Under the pieces are notes generated by a model. The model was not told the DNA's origin and did no database searches. It worked only from the letters and a program-made list of their open reading frames with translations. This document shows, in pieces, positions 1 to 5,972 of a stretch of DNA of 7,547 bases (position 1 is its first letter; every line of letters starts with the position of its first letter). The stretch is from an uncultured beta proteobacterium. Its GTDB lineage: Bacteria; Pseudomonadota; Gammaproteobacteria; Burkholderiales; Burkholderiaceae_C. The position numbers and the translations under genes are program-made. The DNA is taken from positions 1-7,547 of the forward strand of contig CAIQEX010000480.1 in NCBI GenBank assembly GCA_903870955.1, in the 5' to 3' direction.

Positions 1-758
1 CGCCCTTCGGCCGTTCCCAAAAAGAACAGACCACCGGGTTTCAGCAAAGCCAGCACCCGGTCCACCACATCCACCTTCGTGGGTGGGTCAAAATAAATCA
101 GCACGTTGCGCAGAAAAATAACGTCAAACGGGCCCAAGCCGTCAAAGGGTTTGCACAGATTAAGCTGCCCGAATTGCACCCGCTGACGGATCTTGTCCTG
201 CAGCATGACCTGGCCCTCGAACTCGCCTTCGCCACGCAGGCAATAACGGCGCAGGCGCTCGGGGCTCACATCCCGCAAACGGTCTTCCGGAAACACACCC
301 TCTTTGGCACTGAGCAGCACACGGTGACTGATGTCGGTACCCAAAATCGACCAATTCGGACCGATTCGCCCATTGACCTGCAAGTCATTGAGCAACATGG
401 CTGTGCTGTAGGCCTCATCGCCAAAAGAGCTCGCCGCGCTCCAGACCTGCAGTGCCGCCTTGTTGGCAAAGTTGGGCAGTTCCTGTTGCAGCAAATCGTA
501 GTGTTTGGGTTCGCGAAAAAAATAGGTCTCGTTGGTGGTTAGCAAGTCGACCGCCATCTGGAGCTCGGTCGCCTCGGACTCGTCCTCAATCAGGCTCAGG
601 TATTCGTCGAAAGTGCGCAACCCGATTTTCTGGATACGCGGCGCCAGCCGCGAATGAATGAGCGACTTTTTGGATTCGTTATAAGACAGGCCCACCGCCT
701 CATACATCAGGTCGGCAATCCGTCGGAATTCTTTGTCACTGAACGCAAGATTGGTCAA
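1..758 (-). CDS. cheR: Chemotaxis protein methyltransferase CheR (3' end cut by window edge)
   Basis: S-adenosylmethionine-dependent methyltransferase that adds methyl groups to glutamates of chemoreceptor signalling helices for adaptation. The window shows 252 residues; about 20-35 C-terminal residues are probably missing, judged from the usual 270-290. Seen: an N-terminal helical domain (about 6-65); the family motif TNETYFFRE (75-83), close to TNxTxFFR; the SAM-binding segment WSAASSFGDEAYSTAM (106-121), where SFGDEAYS replaces the more usual STGEEPYS; TDIS (141-144), whose Asp is expected to bind SAM; a beta-subdomain loop RYCLRGEGEFEG (171-182) of the kind that binds receptor pentapeptides; and FDVIFLRNVLIYFD (211-224). 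The start is taken as TTG at 758-756 because no ATG or GTG precedes the conserved N-terminus in frame and the next ATG (codon 18) would remove it. It lies 9 nt after the receptor stop and in the same frame, with only a weak GAAAG upstream, so coupled translation is likely. Family assignment is very secure; the start is less so. Confidence 0.95.
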   Translation of the reverse strand, partial: MTNLAFSDKEFRRIADLMYEAVGLSYNESKKSLIHSRLAPRIQKIGLRTFDEYLSLIEDESEATELQMAVDLLTTNETYFFREPKHYDLLQQELPNFANKAALQVWSAASSFGDEAYSTAMLLNDLQVNGRIGPNWSILGTDISHRVLLSAKEGVFPEDRLRDVSPERLRRYCLRGEGEFEGQVMLQDKIRQRVQFGQLNLCKPFDGLGPFDVIFLRNVLIYFDPPTKVDVVDRVLALLKPGGLFFLGTAEG

Positions 759-764
759 AAGTAA

Positions 765-769
765 CTTTC
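765..769 (-). promoter_or_regulatory. Weak ribosome binding site candidate for cheR
   Basis: GAAAG lies 6 nt upstream of the proposed TTG start and overlaps the last two bases of the membrane receptor's TGA stop. It is a poor Shine-Dalgarno match. Together with the TTG start, this suggests cheR is translated mainly by ribosomes that have just terminated on the receptor gene. Confidence 0.35.
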
Positions 770-3308
770 AATAAGGGCGGAAATTGCCACCGCCACCACC
801 ACTACCACCCCGCACGGGCGCCGCAGTGAGCCGCGCGGTCAACCGCGGCGCACTGGATCGCCTGTCCAGCGCCGGTGACTGGCTTGCACGCAACGCGGGT
901 GCCGTTTCACCGGTCTTGAAGAAGGCGATGCTTTGTTGCAACTGTTCAGCCTGCCCGGAAAGCTCTTCGCTGGTGGCGGCCAGTTCTTCGGAAGCGGAGG
1001 CATTCTGCTGCGTGGCCTTGGAGAGTTGGCCCATGGCGCCACCGATCTGCACCACCGACTCACTTTGTTCGGTGCTGGCGGCAGCAATCTCCTGCACCAG
1101 TTCCGATGTCTTTTGAATGCTGGGCACGATGGCATCGAGCAGTTTGCCCGCGCGTTCCGCCGTGGCCACGCTGCTGCCCGCCAAATCGCCAATCTCCTTG
1201 GCGGCCAACTGGCTGCGCTCTGCCAGCTTGCGCACCTCGGCCGCCACCACCGCAAAGCCTTTGCCGTGCTCACCGGCTCGGGCGGCTTCAATCGCCGCGT
1301 TGAGTGCCAGCAAGTTAGTCTGGTAGGCAATGTCGTCGATGATGCCGATCTTGGAGGCAATCTGCTTCATGGCAGAAACGGTCTGGCTCACGGCCTGCCC
1401 GCCTTGCGTGGCTTCCGCACTGGTCGTGGTCGCCATGCCATTGGTGGCCGTGGCGTTATCACTGTTTTGCGCAATCGAGGCCGACATGACATCAATACTG
1501 GCCGTCGTTTGCTCCACGCTGGCTGCCTGCTCGCTGGCAGCTTGCGACAACGATTGCGCCGTCGCGGATACCTGTTCAGCAGCGCCCGTCAACGCATCGG
1601 ATGCGGCGCGCACCTCACCCATCACCTGGGTCAGATTCTCTGCCGTGGAATTGGCGCTGGCTTTAACCTGGCCAAAGAGGCCGGAATATTCTCGCGTGAT
1701 GCGATGCGTCAAGTCCCCTTCGGCCAGTGCCGACAACGCCCGCGCGGTGTCTTTCATCACGCCTTCGCTGGTATCCAGCAAATGATTCATGGCGCCCGAC
1801 AGGTTGGCAAAGAAACCAGTTTTGCCGTCCAGGCTGACGCGCCCGGACAAGTCACCCTGGGCCGCAGCCGACACGATTGTGGAAACTTCCAACTCGGACG
1901 CGATTTCATCGGTGCGGTCAATCCAATGGGTGATGCGTCCGATGGGTTGTCCTTTTTCATTGTGAACCGGCCTGGCCAGCAATCGGAGCTTGCGCCCTTG
2001 AATTTCCATGTCCACAGTTTCACCAGATCGAACAGCCTGGTCAAAGCGTGCGGCGTCGTCCGGATTCTTGAACAAGGTGCTGAGCTTGTTACCGTAGAAG
2101 GCATCGGTATCGAAGCTGGCGCCACCAAACAGCTTGAGCAATTCTTTTGCCGGTGGCGTTGCGTGCACCAACAAGGCTTCGGCATTGGAGACCGTGACGC
2201 ACACCGGCAGGCTGTCCAGAGACAAGCGGATGCGCTGGTTGAAAGTCGCGGCAGCGGCAGCTTCCTTCATAACGATTTGTACCTTATCCATTGCCTCGCT
2301 GATGCGTGCCTTTTGCCCAGGCAATCTGTCCATCTGAATATCCAGATTTCCGGATGCGTAGGCCGTAACGACCTCCACCACCTTCATTTTGACGGCGATG
2401 TGCGACTGCACCAGCGTGTTGATGGAATGCGCCATGCCTTGGTAGGTTCCCTCCAGGCGGCTCGTAGGTATGGTGTAGTCCAATGCGCCCGCCTCATGCT
2501 GGCGTGCCATCTCGCTTTGTTCGGCTTCAAATTGCTGCAACGTGCCCTGCATCTTGGCCAGGGGTGCCAACAACTGACCAATCTCACTTTGGTCCGCGTC
2601 GATGACCGTATCCAGTCGGCCCGATGCCACCTGATTGGCTACCCCTAGCGCCTTCTTCAAAGGCCGGGTAATGCTGGACGTGACCAACAACGACAAAAAC
2701 ACCGCGCCCAACACCGTCAGCGCCACAATGATCAGCGCTGTTTGCAAAATGTGGTTGGCACTGGTTACCGAGTCATTGACCTCATGGCGCATGAGTTCCA
2801 CTTGCGATGCAACAAAGGGAACCAATAGTTTTTGCAATTCTTCACTGGCCGCATCAAAGCCGCTCATCAGCTTGTTGCCGACCTCCGGGCCACCCGCCAC
2901 GTAAGCCTTGGCCATGGCCTGCCCCACTTCGAAATAATGGGCTGCGCCGGTCTTGATTTCCTGGATGCGCTGGGCCGAAGCCTTGTCGCCCAATTCGTTG
3001 AAGTGCTTTTCGAACTCGGCCAGCGAGGCATTCAAAGCCTTGAAGTTTTCTTCGGCGTTTTTGAAACCGTCATCCAAACCGTCCTTGCCTCGGGTGGCCG
3101 ATACATCCGACAGGAACTGCTGAATCTGCACCACATTTTTGTCCATCGCCGCAGCCAGCAAGGCGTATTTCACACCTTCTTCCTCGACCGTCACCATGTT
3201 CTGCTTGACTTGACTGAGTTGGGTACTGAGCCAGAAAGTGAAACCAACAAACAACACGATGGGCAACGCAAAACCCAACAAAATACGTGCACGAATGGAT
3301 AGATTCAT
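768..3308 (-). CDS. Membrane chemoreceptor (MCP) with poly-HAMP, embedded PAS and C-terminal pentapeptide
   Basis: An 846-residue inner-membrane chemoreceptor. Order seen: short basic N-terminus; TM1 (about 9-28); periplasmic, probably helical-bundle sensor (about 32-185); TM2 (about 187-210); HAMP after ITRPL (212-216). HAMP-like units recur at G230-L232, G274-L276 and G320-L322. Next comes a PAS-like domain (about 362-470), two more HAMP-like units at G485-L487 and G531-L533, the methyl-accepting signalling hairpin (about 575-797) with its tip around [19 protein letters not shown] (662-680), and an Arg/Ala/Gly-rich tail ending NFRPY. The tip motif is the contact site for CheW and CheA. The ligand is unknown. 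The ATG overlaps the cheW stop as ATGA, and AAGGGA lies 8 nt upstream, supporting this start and translational coupling. The signalling region is about 90% identical to that of the soluble receptor two genes upstream, so the two arose by duplication or share a recent ancestor. Confidence 0.95.
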   Translation of the reverse strand: MNLSIRARILLGFALPIVLFVGFTFWLSTQLSQVKQNMVTVEEEGVKYALLAAAMDKNVVQIQQFLSDVSATRGKDGLDDGFKNAEENFKALNASLAEFEKHFNELGDKASAQRIQEIKTGAAHYFEVGQAMAKAYVAGGPEVGNKLMSGFDAASEELQKLLVPFVASQVELMRHEVNDSVTSANHILQTALIIVALTVLGAVFLSLLVTSSITRPLKKALGVANQVASGRLDTVIDADQSEIGQLLAPLAKMQGTLQQFEAEQSEMARQHEAGALDYTIPTSRLEGTYQGMAHSINTLVQSHIAVKMKVVEVVTAYASGNLDIQMDRLPGQKARISEAMDKVQIVMKEAAAAATFNQRIRLSLDSLPVCVTVSNAEALLVHATPPAKELLKLFGGASFDTDAFYGNKLSTLFKNPDDAARFDQAVRSGETVDMEIQGRKLRLLARPVHNEKGQPIGRITHWIDRTDEIASELEVSTIVSAAAQGDLSGRVSLDGKTGFFANLSGAMNHLLDTSEGVMKDTARALSALAEGDLTHRITREYSGLFGQVKASANSTAENLTQVMGEVRAASDALTGAAEQVSATAQSLSQAASEQAASVEQTTASIDVMSASIAQNSDNATATNGMATTTSAEATQGGQAVSQTVSAMKQIASKIGIIDDIAYQTNLLALNAAIEAARAGEHGKGFAVVAAEVRKLAERSQLAAKEIGDLAGSSVATAERAGKLLDAIVPSIQKTSELVQEIAAASTEQSESVVQIGGAMGQLSKATQQNASASEELAATSEELSGQAEQLQQSIAFFKTGETAPALRASQSPALDRRSSAPRLTARLTAAPVRGGSGGGGGNFRPY
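786..809 (-). repeat. Glycine-codon run in the receptor tail linker
   Basis: Eight codons (residues 834-841, GGSGGGGG), mostly GGT and GGC, form a GGN simple repeat just before the terminal NFRPY. It should make a flexible linker. Replication slippage here would change linker length in whole codons without breaking the frame. Confidence 0.6.
918..1571 (-). repeat. Paralogous signalling-domain copy 1 (membrane receptor)
   Basis: This 654-base stretch encodes residues 580-797 of the membrane receptor. It aligns without any gap to positions 3983-4636 in the soluble receptor. By hand I count about 22 amino-acid differences in 218 residues, while many codons differ synonymously. The longest exact DNA match I noticed is only about 20 bases, so this is an older duplication kept under protein-level selection rather than a recent copy. 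Confidence 0.85.
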
Positions 3309-3823
3309 GATGCGAGTCCCTTTTCAGCCAATGCGGCCATTTCATTGATGTCAAGGGCGCGTTCAGGCGCCAGAATGACGATGAAATCCCCCCCCACCTT
3401 GCCCATGCCATGGATAAAGTCGCGCCGTATGGTGGTGCCAAACTGCGGGGCTGCTTCAATATCGGCCTGCGCAATATCGATCACCTCACTCACTGCATCG
3501 ACCATCAGGCCCAGCTCAACTTTCTCGCCATCGACCGTCGCATCAAAAATAATGACGCAGGTTTTTTTGCCCACTTGGGCACGCGGCCTGCCAAAGCGGG
3601 ACTGCAGATCAATCACCGGAACCACCGAACCGCGCAAATTGATCACTCCACGCACAAAGGCAGGCATCAAGGGCACCATAGTCATGTTGCCATGCTGAAT
3701 GATCTCGCGCACACAGCGGATATCCATGGCGAAGACCTCGTCACCCAGGGAAAACGTCAGGTATTGCAAGGATGGTCCAAGATCAACCGGACTCAGGGGC
3801 GTGGAAGAATGCTCGACTTGCAT
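3305..3823 (-). CDS. cheW: Chemotaxis coupling protein CheW
   Basis: A 172-residue cytoplasmic adaptor that links chemoreceptor tips to the CheA kinase in the signalling array. It is a single CheW domain (about 18-165) after a short Pro/Ser-containing N-terminal extension. Visible family hallmarks are VREII (38-42), the segment [20 protein letters not shown] (54-73), [10 protein letters not shown] (105-114) and a final [14 protein letters not shown] strand-helix. Length is typical. No CheY-like receiver domain is fused, so it is not CheV. The ATG start is supported by TGAGG 10 nt upstream, which overlaps the stop codon of the preceding receptor gene; the gap is 12 nt. Its own stop overlaps the next receptor start as ATGA. 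Lying between two receptor genes, it probably serves both. I am very confident of the family. Confidence 0.97.
   Translation of the reverse strand: MQVEHSSTPLSPVDLGPSLQYLTFSLGDEVFAMDIRCVREIIQHGNMTMVPLMPAFVRGVINLRGSVVPVIDLQSRFGRPRAQVGKKTCVIIFDATVDGEKVELGLMVDAVSEVIDIAQADIEAAPQFGTTIRRDFIHGMGKVGGDFIVILAPERALDINEMAALAEKGLAS
3317..3322 (-). promoter_or_regulatory. Ribosome binding site of the membrane receptor gene
   Basis: AAGGGA lies inside the 3' end of cheW, 8 nt before the ATG at 3308. With the 4-nt ATGA overlap it fixes the receptor start and implies coupled translation from cheW. Confidence 0.75.
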
Positions 3824-3833
3824 GGCGTTACGG

Positions 3834-3838
3834 CCTCA
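3834..3838 (-). promoter_or_regulatory. Ribosome binding site of cheW, overlapping the upstream stop codon
   Basis: TGAGG contains the TGA stop of the soluble receptor gene and sits 10 nt before the cheW ATG at 3823. A ribosome terminating here would cover the cheW start region. Confidence 0.7.
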
Positions 3839-5920
3839 ATAGGGTCTGAAGTTGGTACTACCGCCACTACGCACGGCAGACGGCGTCAGGGGTGCGCTCA
3901 AACGCGGCGCAGCGCGGTTCCGGCCTTTGCTGCCGACAGCATGTCGACTGGGTACGCTGCCCAATGACCCGTTGCCGGTATCAAAGAAGGCAACTGACAG
4001 TTGCAATTGTTCGGCCTGACCGCTGAGTTCTTCACTCGTCGCAGCCAACTCTTCAGAGGCCGAGGCATTTTGTTGCGTGGCTTTGGACAGTTGCCCCATG
4101 GCGCCACCTATTTGCGCCACGGATTCACTTTGCTCTGCACTGGCCGCAGCAATTTCCTGCACCAGTTCGGATGTCTTCTGGATGCTCGGCACAATGGATT
4201 CCAGCAAACCACCGGCGCGCTCCGCGGTGGACACACTATTGCCCGCCAGATCGCCAATCTCTTTGGCGGCTTGCTGGCTTCGTTCGGCCAGCTTGCGCAC
4301 TTCGGCCGCCACAACAGCAAAACCTTTGCCATGTTCACCCGCACGTGCCGCTTCGATGGCCGCATTCAACGCCAGCAAATTGGTCTGGTAGGCAATGTCG
4401 TCCACAATTCCAATTTTTGAGGCGATCTGTTTCATCGCGGTGACCGTCTGGCTCACCGCACCTCCACCATCGGTGGCCTCTTTGCTGGTCTTGGTGGCCA
4501 TACTGTCGGTGACGCGGGCGTTGTCACTGTTTTGCGCGATCGAGGCCGACATCACGCCAATCGAAGCCGAAGTTTGCTCCACACTGGCCGCTTGCTCACT
4601 GGCCGCCTGAGACAGTGACTGTGCGGTAGCGCTGACCTGGTTGGCCGCACCCGTGAGTGCATCGGCCGCGCCACGCACTTCGTCAATGATATCTGCGAGC
4701 TTTTGGAAGCTGGCGTTGGCGTCGTCCTTGACTTGGTTGAAGGCACCTTGCATGTCACGCGTGATGCGTTTGGTGAGTCCGCCTGCTGCCAATTCGGAAA
4801 ACATACCTGCCATGTCTTCGACAACCGCGCCCAGTTTTTCACTCGTGGCATTGGCGTCACGCTTCAGATCGCCGTAGGTTCCAACGTATTCACGCGTAAT
4901 GCGCTGACTCAGGTCACCTTCCGACAGGCCGCTCATGACGCGGCCCACATCGGACAATAAAACCGAGGTTGTATCCACCAACGAATTCACGCCTAGGCAC
5001 AAGGACTCGATCGGGCCGCTCAGGCCGTGCATGGCAATGCGCTGACTCAGATCGCCAGCCTGCGCCGCCGAGGTGACGCGATTGGCTTGCTCCACCGCAG
5101 TCTTGAGCATATTGGCCGCGATGACTTCGGCGGTGACATCCGTGGCTATCTTGACGATCTTGACAACGCGCCCCATTTCATCCGTCACCGGCGCGTACAC
5201 CGCCTGTAGAAAGATTTCCTTGCCCGATTTTGAAACACGCTTGAATACGTCGCTTTGGGCCTTGCCCGCATTGAGGTCCGCCCAAAACCGCGGGTAAGCG
5301 GGTGCGTTAACGATCTCAGAGGAGCAAAACATGCGATGGTGCTTGCCCTTTATTTCAGCCAGCTGGTAGCCCATGGTCTGCAGGAAATTGACATTCGCCC
5401 CCAGCACATGGCCAGCCAGATCGAATTCGATATAGGCATAGGAAGCATCGATCGCCTTGAGAATGCCGCGCGCATTCTGGCGCTCGAGTTCTTGCTCGGT
5501 AATGTCGTAACGCACGCCCAGGTACTTCATGGGCTTGCCGTTTTCGCCGAGGATCGGCGCAATTACCGCATCAACGTAGTACGGGGTACCGTCTTTGGCC
5601 CGATTCTTCACCACACCCCGGAAAATCTCACCGCGACCAATGGTGGACCACATTTCCTTGAACACGGCCTTGGGCATGTCGGGGTGGCGCGTGGTGTTGT
5701 GACCAAAACCGATCAGTTCATTCTTTGGGTACTTTGACACCGCAAGGAACTTTTCGTTGACGCTGAGGATGTCCCCCTTCTTGTCCGCCTCGGACACGAT
5801 ACTGGTGATATTCATGATGTCGGTGCGAACCTTGAGCTCGGCTTCCAACTCGGCAATGCGCTGCTCCATGGCTCGGCCATTGAACAGGCGCCCCAGCCAG
5901 GAGGATTGTTTTGCATGCAT
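3836..5920 (-). CDS. Soluble PAS-PAS chemoreceptor (MCP) with C-terminal pentapeptide
   Basis: A 694-residue receptor with no membrane segment, so it should act in the cytoplasm or bound to arrays. Order seen: short coiled coil (18-34); PAS1 (about 34-143) with the Aer-like signature [16 protein letters not shown] (76-91) and VVKNRAKDG (103-111); PAS2 (about 153-265) with [16 protein letters not shown] (184-199) and a closing KIATDVT; three HAMP-like units at G289-L291, G335-L337 and G380-L382; signalling hairpin (about 425-646) with tip [19 protein letters not shown] (511-529); and a flexible tail ending NFRPY. PAS-PAS-MCP order resembles BdlA and Aer-type receptors, so redox, oxygen or metabolic-state sensing is plausible, but the cofactor is not shown by sequence. 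Start: the ATG at 5920 has AAGGA 9 nt upstream. An in-frame ATG at 5992 would overlap cheA, give a basic, poorly conserved-looking leader and lacks support. Confidence 0.95.
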   Translation of the reverse strand: MHAKQSSWLGRLFNGRAMEQRIAELEAELKVRTDIMNITSIVSEADKKGDILSVNEKFLAVSKYPKNELIGFGHNTTRHPDMPKAVFKEMWSTIGRGEIFRGVVKNRAKDGTPYYVDAVIAPILGENGKPMKYLGVRYDITEQELERQNARGILKAIDASYAYIEFDLAGHVLGANVNFLQTMGYQLAEIKGKHHRMFCSSEIVNAPAYPRFWADLNAGKAQSDVFKRVSKSGKEIFLQAVYAPVTDEMGRVVKIVKIATDVTAEVIAANMLKTAVEQANRVTSAAQAGDLSQRIAMHGLSGPIESLCLGVNSLVDTTSVLLSDVGRVMSGLSEGDLSQRITREYVGTYGDLKRDANATSEKLGAVVEDMAGMFSELAAGGLTKRITRDMQGAFNQVKDDANASFQKLADIIDEVRGAADALTGAANQVSATAQSLSQAASEQAASVEQTSASIGVMSASIAQNSDNARVTDSMATKTSKEATDGGGAVSQTVTAMKQIASKIGIVDDIAYQTNLLALNAAIEAARAGEHGKGFAVVAAEVRKLAERSQQAAKEIGDLAGNSVSTAERAGGLLESIVPSIQKTSELVQEIAAASAEQSESVAQIGGAMGQLSKATQQNASASEELAATSEELSGQAEQLQLSVAFFDTGNGSLGSVPSRHAVGSKGRNRAAPRLSAPLTPSAVRSGGSTNFRPY
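3983..4636 (-). repeat. Paralogous signalling-domain copy 2 (soluble receptor)
   Basis: Encodes residues 429-646 of the soluble receptor and is the gapless counterpart of positions 918-1571. The two are in direct orientation about 3.1 kb apart with cheW between. Homologous recombination between them could in principle delete cheW and fuse the receptors, although DNA divergence makes this less likely. Confidence 0.85.
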
Positions 5921-5929
5921 GAATTTGTT

Positions 5930-5934
5930 TCCTT
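5930..5934 (-). promoter_or_regulatory. Ribosome binding site of the soluble receptor gene
   Basis: AAGGA lies 9 nt upstream of the ATG at 5920, within the 43-nt gap after cheA. It decides this start over the longer in-frame ATG at 5992. Confidence 0.8.
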
Positions 5935-5955
5935 GTAATTTCTTGCGTTTGGAAG

Positions 5956-5972
5956 GCAGCCGTTCAGGCTGC
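5956..5972 (-). other. Small hairpin over the cheA stop codon
   Basis: GCAGCC and GGCTGC form a perfect 6-bp stem around a 5-nt loop holding the cheA TGA stop. No U-tract follows on the transcript, so it is not a convincing terminator. It may be a weak intercistronic mRNA structure or chance. Confidence 0.35.

Noticed and set aside
174..661. Plus-strand open frames at 174-542 and 452-661
   Set aside because: They lie opposite cheR, whose minus-strand frame reads continuously with family motifs.
933..2648. 571-codon open frame on the plus strand opposite the membrane receptor gene
   Set aside because: It is antisense to a clear receptor gene, shows no recognisable domain, is rich in Arg/His/Leu/Gln as expected from reversed codons, and a similar shadow frame appears opposite the paralogous receptor at 4001-4420.
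918..4636. Receptor duplication as a mobile element or recent gene conversion
   Set aside because: No terminal repeats, transposase or target duplications flank the copies, and the DNA differs at many synonymous sites with exact runs of only about 20 bases.
5921..5963. Internal promoter or terminator between cheA and the soluble receptor
   Set aside because: The 43-nt gap shows no convincing -35/-10 pair, and the hairpin near its start has no following U-tract.
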